From Rhizobium deserti (GTDB lineage Bacteria; Pseudomonadota; Alphaproteobacteria; Rhizobiales; Rhizobiaceae), in assembly GCF_004358025.1 (NCBI RefSeq), contig NZ_SMTL01000003.1, positions 620,001 through 684,000 of the forward strand: a stretch of 64,000 bases of DNA, written 5' to 3'. The translations under genes and the position numbers were made by a program. Under the pieces are notes generated by a model. The model made no database searches. It was not told the DNA's origin and saw only the letters and a program-made list of their open reading frames with translations. Numbering within the stretch: the first letter of the stretch is position 1; every line of letters starts with the position of its first letter. Below, one piece after another: positions 48,150 through 57,327 of this stretch.

Positions 48150-49151
48150 TCAGAGGATGGCCTGTTCCTGTGCATCGAAGCGGTGCAGGCTCGCCCTATC
48201 CGGCGTTGCAAAGACCACGTCGTCGGGAGAATAGGCATGCTCGCCGAACAGGCGGACCGTCAGCAGGCCGGTGACATCGGTTTCCAGGTAAAGGATGGTA
48301 TCGGCGCCCAGATGCTCCACATGGATGACTTTGGCCTTCCATTCGCCGCTGTCGCGGGACAAGGCGATGTGTTCCGGCCGGATACCGACGGTCTTGGCTG
48401 TGCCGTCACCGAGCTTGCCGGCTTCGATGAAATTCATCTGCGGCGAACCGATGAAGCCGGCGACAAACAGGTTGGCCGGCCTGTTGTAGAGTTCCATCGG
48501 CGAGCCGATCTGTTCCACCCGCCCTGCATTCAGGACGACGATCTTGTCCGCTAGCGTCATCGCCTCGACCTGGTCGTGAGTGACATAGATCATCGTTGCC
48601 TTCAGGCGGCGGTGCAGGCCGGCAATTTCCAGCCGCGTCTGCACGCGAAGCGCAGCATCGAGGTTGGACAGCGGCTCGTCGAATAGGAAAAGCTTGGGCT
48701 CGCGCACAATGGCACGGCCGATCGCCACGCGCTGCCGCTGGCCACCCGACAGTTCCGCCGGGCGACGGGCAAGATACGGGTCGAGCGACAGCATCGAGGA
48801 TGCCTTGGCGACGCGCGTCTCGATCTCTTGCTTGTCGGTTCCCGCCTGTTTGAGGCCGAGCGCCATATTGTCCTTGACCGTCAGGTGCGGATAAAGCGCA
48901 TAGGACTGGAAGACCATGGCGATGCCGCGCTTGGCGGGCGGCGTGTTGATGACTTCGGCTCCATCGATCTGCAGGCTGCCCGAGGTAGCGTCTTCCAACC
49001 CGGCGATCACCCGCAGCAATGTCGATTTGCCGCATCCGGAGGGGCCGACGAAGATGACGAATTCGCCGTCCTTGACCTCAAGATCGATGCCTTTCAGAAC
49101 CTCGTGGTCCCCAAAAGCCTTGCGGATGGATTTCAATTGCAGCGAACCCAA
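48150..49151 (-). CDS. carbohydrate ABC transporter ATPase (UgpC/MalK type)
   Basis: 333 residues: Walker [11 protein letters not shown] (about 36-45), Q-loop in [14 protein letters not shown], signature [16 protein letters not shown] (about 134), Walker [14 protein letters not shown]-loop in [10 protein letters not shown], then a C-terminal TOBE domain (about 235-325). It powers the two permeases encoded upstream. The start is TTG at 49151 with AAGGAAG 7 nt upstream; no ATG fits. It is the last gene of the leftward amino-sugar operon. Confidence 0.9.
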   Translation of the reverse strand: MGSLQLKSIRKAFGDHEVLKGIDLEVKDGEFVIFVGPSGCGKSTLLRVIAGLEDATSGSLQIDGAEVINTPPAKRGIAMVFQSYALYPHLTVKDNMALGLKQAGTDKQEIETRVAKASSMLSLDPYLARRPAELSGGQRQRVAIGRAIVREPKLFLFDEPLSNLDAALRVQTRLEIAGLHRRLKATMIYVTHDQVEAMTLADKIVVLNAGRVEQIGSPMELYNRPANLFVAGFIGSPQMNFIEAGKLGDGTAKTVGIRPEHIALSRDSGEWKAKVIHVEHLGADTILYLETDVTGLLTVRLFGEHAYSPDDVVFATPDRASLHRFDAQEQAIL

Positions 49152-49184
49152 GGGCGTCTTCCTTACTAAATCAACGGAGCGGCA

Positions 49185-50249
49185 TCAAAGGCGGACTGGC
49201 TTACCGCTGCGGGCGCTTTCGTCCGCCGCCAGGCAGATGCGCAGCGATTGCACCGCGTCGTCCATGTGCCGGGTGAGATCGATGTCGTCGCGGATGGCCT
49301 TCAGCATATAGGCCTGTTCCAGATCGCAGAGTTCCTGGTGACCGGGCTCTCCCGCCATCTTCATGTCCTCGTCGGGGCGGATGAACTTTCCGTCCGGCCC
49401 AGTTTCGGCGCTGTGCAGCCGGATGACCGAGGTCTTGGTATGGGTGTCGATGTCGTCCGACTTGGCATTAGGGTCCATGACAATGGAAACGGCACCCTTC
49501 GGCGACATGACGTCTTTTACGAAAAACGCCGTTTCGGAGATCATTGGGCCCCAGCCCGCCTCGTACCAGCCGAGCGAGCCATCCTCAAACAGAACCTGAA
49601 GATGGCCGTAATTGTACATGTCCGGGGCGATCTCCTCGGACATGCGAAGGCCCATGCCGCGCACTTCCACCGCCTTGGCATCGGTGATCTGGCACATGAC
49701 GTCGACATAATGCACGCCGCAATCGACGATCGGCGGTGTCGTCTGCATCAGCGACTTGTGGGTTTCCCAGGTCGGTCCGGAGGACTGCTGGTTGAGGTTC
49801 ATGCGGAAGACATAAGGCGGGCCAAGCTTGCGGGCTTCAGCGATCAACCGGATCCAGGACGGGTGATGGCGCAGGATATAGCCGATCACAAGCTTCTTGC
49901 CGGCTGCCTTTGCGGCGGCGACGACCCGTTCGGCATCGGCCACCGTGGTTGCCAGCGGCTTTTCCACAAAGACGTCGCAGCCCGCCTCGAACGCGGCGAC
50001 CGCATAATCTGCATGGCTGTCGGAATAGGTGCAGATGGAGCAAAGGTCCGGCTTCAGCTCGGCGAGCGCCTGCAGGAAATCCGGGTGGATCTTGTATTGG
50101 GTGAGTGCCAGATCGAGCTTTGGCACCGAACGGTTGACGAGGCCGACAATCTCGAAACCGGGATTGTTGTGATAGGCGAGCGCATGGCTGCGGCCCATAT
50201 TGCCAAGCCCGGCAACAAGAACGCGGACGGGTTTGTCGGATGAACTCAT
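49185..50249 (-). CDS. Gfo/Idh/MocA family oxidoreductase
   Basis: 354 residues. The N-terminal Rossmann motif is VLVAGLGNMGRSHALAYH (about 9-26). EKPLATT (about 100) is the family's catalytic-site motif. The C-terminal half is the alpha/beta substrate domain (HPSWIRLIAEARKLGPPYVFRMN, IVDCGVHYVDVMCQI). It should oxidise or epimerise a sugar with NAD(P). It is embedded in the ABC transporter operon, overlapping the permease stop by 4 nt (ATGA), so its substrate is probably the imported sugar or a modified form of it. Confidence 0.87.
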   Translation of the reverse strand: MSSSDKPVRVLVAGLGNMGRSHALAYHNNPGFEIVGLVNRSVPKLDLALTQYKIHPDFLQALAELKPDLCSICTYSDSHADYAVAAFEAGCDVFVEKPLATTVADAERVVAAAKAAGKKLVIGYILRHHPSWIRLIAEARKLGPPYVFRMNLNQQSSGPTWETHKSLMQTTPPIVDCGVHYVDVMCQITDAKAVEVRGMGLRMSEEIAPDMYNYGHLQVLFEDGSLGWYEAGWGPMISETAFFVKDVMSPKGAVSIVMDPNAKSDDIDTHTKTSVIRLHSAETGPDGKFIRPDEDMKMAGEPGHQELCDLEQAYMLKAIRDDIDLTRHMDDAVQSLRICLAADESARSGKPVRL

Positions 50250-51088
50250 TTGACGGCTCCCGCTGTGATGCCGCGGATCAGCTGCCGCGCAAAGATGACG
50301 TAGAGGACGAGGATCGGCAGGATGGCAAGCGACAGGGCCGCCAACACGGCATTCCAATTGGTCACGAACTGGCCGATGAAGATCTGGCTGCCCAAAGTCA
50401 CGGTCTTGGTCGCTTCGGAAGGCGCCAGGATCAGCGGAAACCAAAGGTCGTTCCAGATCGGGATCATCGTGAAGACCGCCACCGTCGCCATGGCCGGCCG
50501 GATGAGCGGCAGGACAAGCCGGAAAAAGATCGCATATTCGGACAGCCCGTCGATCCGCCCGGCATTCTTCAGGTCGTCGGAAACCGAGCGCATGAATTCC
50601 GACAGGATGAAGATGGCAAGCGGTATCCCCTGCGCCGTGTAAACCAGGATCAGCGCCGTCAACGTGTTGACGAGGCCCGACGCCACCATGCCCTGCAGGA
50701 TCGCTACCGTGCCGAGCCGGATCGGGATCATGATGCCGATCGCCATGTAAAGGCCCATCAGGGCATTGCCGCGGAAACGGTATTCGGACAGCGCAAAGGC
50801 GGCCATGGCGCCGAACAGCAGAACAGCCAGGATCGAGACGATCGTCACCACGAAACTGTTCTGGAAGTAATGGATGAAATCGGCCTGGCCGAGCACGGTC
50901 TTGTAGCCGACAAGGCTGAACGTCGATGGCAACGGCACCTGCATGGGCGAGCGAAAGATCGCGTTGCGGTCCTTGAACGAATTGATCACCGTCAGGAAGA
51001 CCGGAAACACTGCGATCAGCGTATAGCCGATCAAGGCCAGATGCACGAGGCCGGTGCGAACAGGGGAGGTGCGGGCTCGGGTCGACAT
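50246..51088 (-). CDS. carbohydrate ABC transporter permease (MalG type)
   Basis: 280 residues with six hydrophobic segments. The binding-protein-dependent transport motif is EFMRSVSDDLKNAGRIDGLSEYAIFFRLVLPLIRP in outline, with its EAA-type core near 185-205. It pairs with the permease encoded 13 nt upstream. It belongs to the amino-sugar operon headed by murQ. Confidence 0.9.
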   Translation of the reverse strand: MSTRARTSPVRTGLVHLALIGYTLIAVFPVFLTVINSFKDRNAIFRSPMQVPLPSTFSLVGYKTVLGQADFIHYFQNSFVVTIVSILAVLLFGAMAAFALSEYRFRGNALMGLYMAIGIMIPIRLGTVAILQGMVASGLVNTLTALILVYTAQGIPLAIFILSEFMRSVSDDLKNAGRIDGLSEYAIFFRLVLPLIRPAMATVAVFTMIPIWNDLWFPLILAPSEATKTVTLGSQIFIGQFVTNWNAVLAALSLAILPILVLYVIFARQLIRGITAGAVK

Positions 51089-51101
51089 GGCTCGCGCTCC
51101 T

Positions 51102-52046
51102 TTAGAACTGGTAGCGGCGCATGCGCCGCTGGATGGCGAAGAGATAGAAGGAGACGCCGGCCAGGATGATCAGGAACATCACGGTGGCAATCGTCGCGCC
51201 CATGGAACGATCGCCGAGCTGCAGCTGGAAACCGAAGAAGGTACGGTAAAGCAGCGTTCCGAGAATGTCGGTCGACATGTCGGGCCCGGCCAGCGCTCCC
51301 TGGACTGTATAAACGAGGTCGAAGGCGTTGAAATTACCGACGAAGGTAAGGATCGAGATGATGCCGATGGCCGGCAGTATGAGCGGCAGCTTGATCTTCC
51401 AGAACTGGCTCCAGCCGGTGATGCCGTCCATTTCGGCCGCTTCGATCACCTCGTCGGGTATGCTGAGGAGCGCGGCATAGATCAGCATCATGGGGATGCC
51501 GATATACTGCCAGTTGGAGATCAGCGACACGGCGATCAGCGCCGGACCGGACTGGCCGAGCCAGGGCGCGAACAGCCATTTGGTACCGACAAGGCTCATC
51601 AACCATGGGGCTACACCCCAGATCGGCGAGAGGATGAGTTTCCAGATGAAGCCGACGATCACGAAGGACAAAAGCGTCGGCAGGAAGATTGCCGTACGGT
51701 AGAAGGCGGCGAAGCGCAGCTTGGGCGTTGACAGAAGCGCCGCCAGCGCGACCCCGATCGGGTTCTGGACGCACATGTGGATCGCAAAGAAGATCAGGTT
51801 GTTGACGAGCGCATTCCAGAAGTCGTGGGCCCAGCGGGCATCGCCGAACAGCACCTGGTAATTGGCAAGCCCTACAAATGCCGGCGCACCGTCGACGGTG
51901 TTGTAGAAGGAAAGCCTCAGGGTCTCGATCAGCGGCAACACCATGATGGCCGAATAAATGATGAAGGCTGGCAGCAGGAACACGCCGATATGCCAGCGCA
52001 CCGGACGCTTGATGGCTGGCTCATGTGTTGCTGGCAGATCGGTCAT
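51102..52046 (-). CDS. carbohydrate ABC transporter permease (MalF type)
   Basis: 314 residues with six hydrophobic segments beginning at about 18-40 (IGVFLLPAFIIYSAIMVLP). The EAA-type loop is near IPDEVIEAAEMDGITGWSQF (about 215-235). The start is ATG at 52046; the TTG before it is less likely. It follows the binding-protein gene after 172 nt that contain a strong hairpin, and precedes the second permease. Confidence 0.9.
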   Translation of the reverse strand: MTDLPATHEPAIKRPVRWHIGVFLLPAFIIYSAIMVLPLIETLRLSFYNTVDGAPAFVGLANYQVLFGDARWAHDFWNALVNNLIFFAIHMCVQNPIGVALAALLSTPKLRFAAFYRTAIFLPTLLSFVIVGFIWKLILSPIWGVAPWLMSLVGTKWLFAPWLGQSGPALIAVSLISNWQYIGIPMMLIYAALLSIPDEVIEAAEMDGITGWSQFWKIKLPLILPAIGIISILTFVGNFNAFDLVYTVQGALAGPDMSTDILGTLLYRTFFGFQLQLGDRSMGATIATVMFLIILAGVSFYLFAIQRRMRRYQF

Positions 52047-52184
52047 CAATGGCTCGCCCTTGGCTTAGTTCTCCCTCGTTTTCCTGTGCTGTCACAGGAT
52101 CAGCCACGCCAACTTCTTCGCGTGCAGGGAGTGTCTTGCGTCGCGGACGCAATGCTGCTTTGTTCCTGCGCAAATACAGGGATA

Positions 52185-52205
52185 AGGGGCGCCTAATGCG
52201 CCCCT
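52185..52205 (-). other. GC-rich hairpin after the solute-binding protein gene
   Basis: AGGGGCGC and GCGCCCCT form a perfect 8-bp stem with a 5-nt loop, 14 nt beyond the binding-protein stop and before the permease genes. No T-run follows. Confidence 0.6.
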
Positions 52206-52218
52206 CTTGAACGTCGGT

Positions 52219-53475
52219 TCACTTAGCCGGCTTGTACCAGCTGTCGAGGCCCTTCTGGAGCTTTTCACCGGCGACCTTCGGCGTATCCGTGCCGTTGATG
52301 ACATTGGCCGATTCCACCCAGGTCTCGTTTTCGAGGTTGGGCTTGCCCCGCGACAGGATCTGGTAGGTCGAGCGCACGGTCGGCTTGAACGAGTCCCGCC
52401 AGGAAACGAATTCCTGGGCCAGCGGATCGGCCATCTTCACTGGCGTCGAATTGAGGCTGAAGAAGCCCGGCAGCGCATTGGCGTAGATGTCCGCAAATTC
52501 CGGCGAGGCGACCCAGGCGAGGAACTTCTTGGCTTCTTCCTGATGGGCGCTCTTGGCATTGAGGCCTACGCCGATATCCGGATGGTCGGAAATATAGCCC
52601 GTCTCGCCAGCCTTCAGGACCGGCGGCGGGAAGGCGCCCATCTTGAACTGCGCCTGGCTGGTGAAGAGCGCGATTTCCCAGGAGCCGGCCGGATAGATGG
52701 CGGCGCGCCCGAGCGTGAAGAGGTTCTGGCTGTCGGAATAGGTCTGGGCTTCGAAACCGTCACCAAGATAGGGCTTCCACTTGGCAAGCTCCTCATAGGG
52801 CTTGACCCATTCCGGATCGGTCAGCTTCTGCTTGCCCTCGATCAGCGCCTTGCGGCCTTCCTCGCCCTTCCAGTAGTTCGGGCCGATGTTCTGGTAGCCC
52901 ATGGTGGCGGCTTCCCAGAGATCCTTGGTGCCCATGGCGAGCGGGATATAGGTGCCGTCGGCCTTGATCTTGTCGAGCGCGGCGTGGAATTGGTCCACCG
53001 TCTTCGGCACCGAAATGCCGAGCTTGTCGAAAGCATCCTTGTTATAGATGAAGCCGTGAATAACGGAAGCCATAGGCACGCAGAAGGTCTTTGCGCCATC
53101 GTCTGTGGACCAGGCGGCCTTTGCGACGGGCGAGAAGTTGGCCATGCCCGACAGGCTGGTCAGATCCGCAAGCTGCTTCTTGTTGAAGAGCTCGAGTGCC
53201 GCATCGAAGGGACGGCAGGTAATAATGTCGCCGGCCGAGCCCGCGTCGAGCTTGGCATTCAGCGAGGCATTATATTCGGTCGGCGCCGTCGGCGAGAAGT
53301 TGAGCTTGATGCCGGGGTTCTTCGCTTCGAAGGCCGGGATCAGCTTTTCCTGCCAGATGGCAAGGTCGTCATTGCGCCAGCTCTCGATGGTGAGCGTGAC
53401 GTCAGCCGCATGCGCCATGCCGGCCGATGCCAGCACGGTGGATGCGAAGAGCATGCCTTTGATTATGCGGGTCAT
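52219..53475 (-). CDS. carbohydrate ABC transporter substrate-binding protein
   Basis: 418 residues with a signal peptide (about 1-23, ASAGMAHA-A). Class II extracellular binding fold (SBP_bac_1): LTIESWRNDDLAIWQEKLIPAFEAKNPGI in outline, then YNASLNAKLDAGSAGDIITCRPFDAALEL. ATG at 53475 is preceded by GGGAGAACATC. It lies between murQ (18 nt upstream) and the permeases. The ligand is probably an amino sugar or a small chitin or peptidoglycan saccharide, judged only from context. Confidence 0.88.
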   Translation of the reverse strand: MTRIIKGMLFASTVLASAGMAHAADVTLTIESWRNDDLAIWQEKLIPAFEAKNPGIKLNFSPTAPTEYNASLNAKLDAGSAGDIITCRPFDAALELFNKKQLADLTSLSGMANFSPVAKAAWSTDDGAKTFCVPMASVIHGFIYNKDAFDKLGISVPKTVDQFHAALDKIKADGTYIPLAMGTKDLWEAATMGYQNIGPNYWKGEEGRKALIEGKQKLTDPEWVKPYEELAKWKPYLGDGFEAQTYSDSQNLFTLGRAAIYPAGSWEIALFTSQAQFKMGAFPPPVLKAGETGYISDHPDIGVGLNAKSAHQEEAKKFLAWVASPEFADIYANALPGFFSLNSTPVKMADPLAQEFVSWRDSFKPTVRSTYQILSRGKPNLENETWVESANVINGTDTPKVAGEKLQKGLDSWYKPAK

Positions 53476-53492
53476 GATGTTCTCCCTCATTG

Positions 53493-54416
53493 TTAGCGCT
53501 TTGCGGCGCGTTTCACGGTCGTTTCCGTCGTGTTCAGTTCCGCCAGTGCTTTCCTCAACACCTGACCAGAACGAATAAGAATATGCCTTGCCGCATCGGC
53601 ATTGGCAGCGCCGGCGGCGAGCAGTACGGCGATCTTGACCGAATTGTCGGCCGCATGAAGCAGTTGCTGCGCCTCGTCGAAACCGATGCCGGCAATCTCG
53701 GCAACCATGCCGGCGGCGCGGAGGCGCAATTTTTCGTTGTCGGGGCGCAGATTGACCATGTGGCCGTCATGGACATGGCCGAGCTTGATGGCAACCAAGG
53801 TCGACAGCATGTTGAAAGCGATCTTTTGGGCCGTCCCGGCGCCCATGCGGGTCGAGCCGGCGACAAGCTCCGGCGGCGTCTCGAGCAGGATCGAGACATC
53901 GGCCTGCGCAAACAACCGGGCGTCCCTGTTATTGGCCATGGCCACGACCTTAGCACCCCGGGCGCGCGCCACGTCGGCCACCGCCATGGCATAGGGTGTG
54001 GAACCGCTGGCGGACACGCAGATGACGCAGTCGTCCCGCTCCAGAACCGCGGCATCCCTTGCGGCAAGCGCAGTGTCGTCTTCGGGAGCGCCTACCATAT
54101 CGGTCAGGCTCGACACGCCGCCGGCCAGCAGAAGGACGATCTGCTCACGTGGAATGCCATAGGTTCCGGGAAGCTCCAGGGCATCGGCCATGGCCATGAG
54201 GCCCGAACTGCCGGCGCCCGCATAAACAAGCTTGCGCCCCTTTGCCAAAGCGGCGGCAACCAGCTCAGCGGCCTCGGCTATGGCCGCGATAGACGGATTG
54301 ACGACCCTGGCCGCCTCCTGCTGGCCCGACGCCAGAAGCTCAAGGATTGCCGTCGGCTCGAACGTGTCGAGCCCTGCAGCCATCCCATGTCTTGCTTCCG
54401 TGGCGTTTCTGCTCAT
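53493..54416 (-). CDS. murQ: N-acetylmuramic acid 6-phosphate etherase
   Basis: 307 residues. The SIS fold is visible as KLVYAGAGSSGLMAMADA, VICVSASGSTPYAMAVADVA and GSTRMGAGTAQKIAFNMLSTLVAIKLG in parts. The two catalytic glutamates of E. coli MurQ (Glu83 and Glu114) are conserved at Glu81 (DALELPGTYG) and Glu112 (GAPEDD). It cleaves the lactyl ether of MurNAc-6-P to give GlcNAc-6-P and lactate in the cytoplasm. ATG at 54416 has GGAGATCCGG before it. It heads the leftward operon, and a TGGTAT-type operator overlaps its promoter region. Confidence 0.88.
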   Translation of the reverse strand: MSRNATEARHGMAAGLDTFEPTAILELLASGQQEAARVVNPSIAAIAEAAELVAAALAKGRKLVYAGAGSSGLMAMADALELPGTYGIPREQIVLLLAGGVSSLTDMVGAPEDDTALAARDAAVLERDDCVICVSASGSTPYAMAVADVARARGAKVVAMANNRDARLFAQADVSILLETPPELVAGSTRMGAGTAQKIAFNMLSTLVAIKLGHVHDGHMVNLRPDNEKLRLRAAGMVAEIAGIGFDEAQQLLHAADNSVKIAVLLAAGAANADAARHILIRSGQVLRKALAELNTTETTVKRAAKR

Positions 54417-54439
54417 CCGGATCTCCCTCAAGACAAAAT

Positions 54440-54457
54440 GATGCCAAAAAAATACCA
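54440..54457 (-). promoter_or_regulatory. GntR-type operator, murQ side
   Basis: Minus strand TGGTATTTTTTTGGCATC (54457-54440), a direct repeat of TGGYAT with 5 T between, 24 nt before the murQ start. It differs at one base from the site at 54586-54603. Confidence 0.7.
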
Positions 54458-54585
54458 ATTGTCTAGCAGGAAATTAAGATACGGAAATAATTCGTAAACG
54501 CCAGAGCTTTGTCGCCTGCCAAGACCCTTTTAAATCAACGTGTTAGAAACTCACGCTGCCGACTCTAGATTTCCCCCTTGGTAAA

Positions 54586-54603
54586 TGGTATTTTTTTGGT
54601 ATC
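54586..54603 (+). promoter_or_regulatory. GntR-type operator, kinase side
   Basis: TGGTATTTTTTTGGTATC, 20 nt before the kinase start at 54623. It is the mirror copy of the murQ-side site, placed to let one regulator control both operons. Confidence 0.7.
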
Positions 54604-54622
54604 ATCTCCACCGGAGGTATCC

Positions 54623-55522
54623 ATGACGTCCTATTTCCTTGGTATCGATGGTGGGGGAACCAGCTGCCGCGCAGCGCTGGCCGACAGTGCCGGCAGGATA
54701 TGCGGCCGCGGCAAAAGCGGCGCCTCCAATATCCTGACCGATCCGGACACCGCGTTGAAGCATATTGCCGAAGCGTCACGGCTCGCCTTTGTGGAAGCTG
54801 GGCTGGAGCCGGATCTGGCCTCCGTCTGCGCCGTCCTCGGGCTTGCCGGCAACAATGTCGGCGATGCGGTCAACTATGTGAAGGCGCGGCTGCCATTCGC
54901 TAGAGCGGACATTGTTTCGGACGGTGTGATCGCGCTGCAGGGCGCCATCGGTGACGAGGACGGCGCCATCGGCATTGTCGGCACCGGCACCGTCTTCATT
55001 GCCCGGCACGAGGGACGGCTTCATTCGGTGGCCGGCTGGGGCTTCCATGTCAGCGATCTCGGCAGCGGTGCGCGGCTCGGCCAGCTCGCCCTGCAGGAAT
55101 GCCTGCTTGCCTATGACAGCATCCATCCGATGACGGATCTGTCGCGCGCCATCCTCGCCGAATTCGCCGGCGATCCGGAAAATGTCGTCGATTTTGCCCG
55201 GCTTGCGAAGCCCGGCGATTTTGGACGCTATACCCCCAAGGTCTTCGAATACGCCGAAAAGGGCGATGCGGCCGCAATCCATATTCTGAAAACCGGTGCC
55301 AGGGGCATCGACGAGGCGCTCGATGCGGTGAACACCCTTACCCGCTCCACAGGCCGGCTTTGCCTGCTCGGCGGACTTGCTCCCCTCTACCCGCCCTATC
55401 TGGCGGAACGCCACCGGAACCGTTTGTCCCAGCCGATCGCCGATGCCCTGACCGGCGCCGTTGCGCTTGCCGTGCAGACCTATGGCGGCGCTAAGGGCAT
55501 CCGTGCGGAGGCACGGGCATGA
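54623..55522 (+). CDS. BadF/BadG-type amino-sugar kinase
   Basis: 299 residues. The ASKHA phosphate loops are FLGIDGGGTSCRAAL (about 5-19) and GIVGTGTVFIA (about 118-128), with SDLGSGARLG (about 146) and LLGGLAPLYPPYL (about 253). This is the N-acetylglucosamine kinase / BcrA-BadF ATPase family; Clostridium MurK, which phosphorylates both MurNAc and GlcNAc, belongs to it. Here it sits with murQ and nagA, so either or both sugars are likely substrates. GGAGG lies 5-6 nt before the ATG. It overlaps the GntR gene by 4 nt. Confidence 0.87.
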   Translation: MTSYFLGIDGGGTSCRAALADSAGRICGRGKSGASNILTDPDTALKHIAEASRLAFVEAGLEPDLASVCAVLGLAGNNVGDAVNYVKARLPFARADIVSDGVIALQGAIGDEDGAIGIVGTGTVFIARHEGRLHSVAGWGFHVSDLGSGARLGQLALQECLLAYDSIHPMTDLSRAILAEFAGDPENVVDFARLAKPGDFGRYTPKVFEYAEKGDAAAIHILKTGARGIDEALDAVNTLTRSTGRLCLLGGLAPLYPPYLAERHRNRLSQPIADALTGAVALAVQTYGGAKGIRAEARA

Positions 55523-56283
55523 GCCAGATGCTTTCCGCCATCCTGCCGCTCGATGGCCTTCAAGGCGCCGGCACCGGTCCGCTCTACAGGAAGCTGCGCC
55601 AGAGCCTTGAAGATGCGATCCGATCGGGAAAGCTTGAGCACGGCGACGCCCTGCCGGCCGAACGCGACCTGGCCGATTATGCCCATGTCAGCCGCGTCAC
55701 TGTGCGCAAGGCCGTGGATGACCTCGTCAAGGGTGGCCTGCTGAGCCGCCGGCATGGCTCCGGCACCTTCGTGGTCAAGCCGATGTCGCGGGTCGAGCAG
55801 CCGCTGACCCGCCTCACCTCGTTTACCGAAGACATGGCAAGGCGCGGACTGATCACCAGGTCGGAATGGCTGGAGCGCGGACTTTTCCATCCTTCTCCCG
55901 AAGAAATGATGATGCTCGGCCTTGCCCCAGGCACCAGCGTCGCACGCATCGGCCGGTTGCGCATCGCCAATGACATGCCGCTGGCGATCGAGCGGGCCAG
56001 CATTTCGGCGGAATTCCTGCCGGATCCGGCAGCCGTGACCACATCGCTTTATGCCGAACTGGAAAAGAAGAATGCCCGCCCGGTGCGCGCCATCCAGCGG
56101 ATTTCCGCCTGCAACATGAAGAAGGCGGATGCCGGGCTGCTGGCCGTGCCAATCGGCGCGGCGGGACTGTCGATCGAGCGGGTGTCCTATCTGGCCTCGG
56201 GCCGGGTGGTGGAACTGACGCGCTCGCTTTACCGCGGCGACGCCTATGATTTCGTGGCCGAGCTCTCGCTCGGCGAAGGGTAA
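55519..56283 (+). CDS. GntR/HutC-family repressor of the amino-sugar genes
   Basis: 254 residues. An N-terminal winged helix (about 15-75: LYRKLRQSLEDAIRSGKLEHGDALPAERDLADY in outline, HVSRVTVRKAVDDLV) is followed by a UTRA effector domain (about 95-250). This matches NagR/DasR-like regulators, which bind phosphorylated amino sugars. It starts inside the kinase stop (ATGA). The two TGGTAT-repeat operators at 54440 and 54586 are its probable sites. Confidence 0.87.
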   Translation: MSQMLSAILPLDGLQGAGTGPLYRKLRQSLEDAIRSGKLEHGDALPAERDLADYAHVSRVTVRKAVDDLVKGGLLSRRHGSGTFVVKPMSRVEQPLTRLTSFTEDMARRGLITRSEWLERGLFHPSPEEMMMLGLAPGTSVARIGRLRIANDMPLAIERASISAEFLPDPAAVTTSLYAELEKKNARPVRAIQRISACNMKKADAGLLAVPIGAAGLSIERVSYLASGRVVELTRSLYRGDAYDFVAELSLGEG

Positions 56284-56304
56284 TTTTTCGAGGAAGAGAT
56301 AAGC

Positions 56305-57327
56305 ATGCAAACCAATATGCGGCGGGAAATCAGCGAGATCCCCGAGGCGGCAGCCCGGCTGCTGGAACGGTCCTCGGCTGATCTGGCGGCCGCGGGGCGG
56401 GCGCTTCGCGACAAGGATCCGGCCTTCCTGATCACCATTGCGCGCGGCTCTTCCGACCATGCCGCAACCTTCATCAAATATGCGGTCGAGCTGACGGCGG
56501 GGCGCCCGGTCGCCTCGCTCGGCCCATCGCTCGCTTCCATCTACGGCGCCAGGCTGAAGCTTTCAGGCGGAGCCGCGATCGCCATTTCGCAATCTGGCAA
56601 GAGCCCCGATATTGTTGCCATGGCGGAGGCGGCAACGGCGGCCGGTGCCGTCACCGTCGCGCTCACCAACACCCTGCCCTCGCCGATCGCCAGCGCATCG
56701 TCCCATGCGATCGACATCAATGCAGGACCCGAGCTTGCGGTCGCCGCGACGAAGTCCTTCGTCAACTCGATCGTCGCAGGCCTTGCCCTCTTGTCCGAAT
56801 GGGTCGGCGACGAGGCGTTGAAGAGCGCACTGCACAGCCTGCCCTCACATCTGGAAAAGGCCGTCCAGCTCGACTGGAGCGAGCTTGCGCAGGAGCTGGG
56901 CGACGTGGATTCTCTCTACATGCTGGGCCGCGGGCCTGCTCTGGCAATTGCCAGCGAGGCCGCGCTGAAGTTCAAGGAAACCTCGAACATGCATGCGGAA
57001 GCTTATTCGGCGGCGGAAGTGCTGCACGGACCCGTCGCATTGGTCGAGAAGCGGTTTCCCGTGGTCACCTTTGCCGCTCGCGACGCGGCGGAAGCCTCGG
57101 CAGCCGAAATCGCCGATAGCTTAGCGGGCAAGGGAGCGCTGGCCTTTGCAACCTCCGACAAGGTGCAGGCGGCGCGTAGATTGCCTTTTGTGGGGACCGG
57201 TCACCCTCTCACCGATGCGCTGGCTTTGATCCTGCCCTTCTATGGCTTTGTGGAAGCATGGTCGCGCGCCAAGGGCTTCAATCCGGATGCGCCTGTTGCG
57301 CTGAAGAAGGTCACCGAGACGCTATGA
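56305..57327 (+). CDS. SIS-domain glucosamine-6-phosphate deaminase (NagB-II type)
   Basis: 340 residues with two SIS domains like the isomerase half of GlmS but without the glutaminase part. Motifs are ITIARGSSDHAATFIKY (about 43-59), ISQSGKSPDIV (about 93-103), ATKSFVNSIVAGLAL (about 147) and GRGPALAIASEAALKFKETSNMHAEAYSAAEVLHGP in outline (about 212-245), ending KKVTETL. The NagB-II deaminase converts GlcN-6-P to fructose-6-P and ammonia. It is placed between the regulator and nagA and overlaps nagA by 4 nt. Confidence 0.86.
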   Translation: MQTNMRREISEIPEAAARLLERSSADLAAAGRALRDKDPAFLITIARGSSDHAATFIKYAVELTAGRPVASLGPSLASIYGARLKLSGGAAIAISQSGKSPDIVAMAEAATAAGAVTVALTNTLPSPIASASSHAIDINAGPELAVAATKSFVNSIVAGLALLSEWVGDEALKSALHSLPSHLEKAVQLDWSELAQELGDVDSLYMLGRGPALAIASEAALKFKETSNMHAEAYSAAEVLHGPVALVEKRFPVVTFAARDAAEASAAEIADSLAGKGALAFATSDKVQAARRLPFVGTGHPLTDALALILPFYGFVEAWSRAKGFNPDAPVALKKVTETL

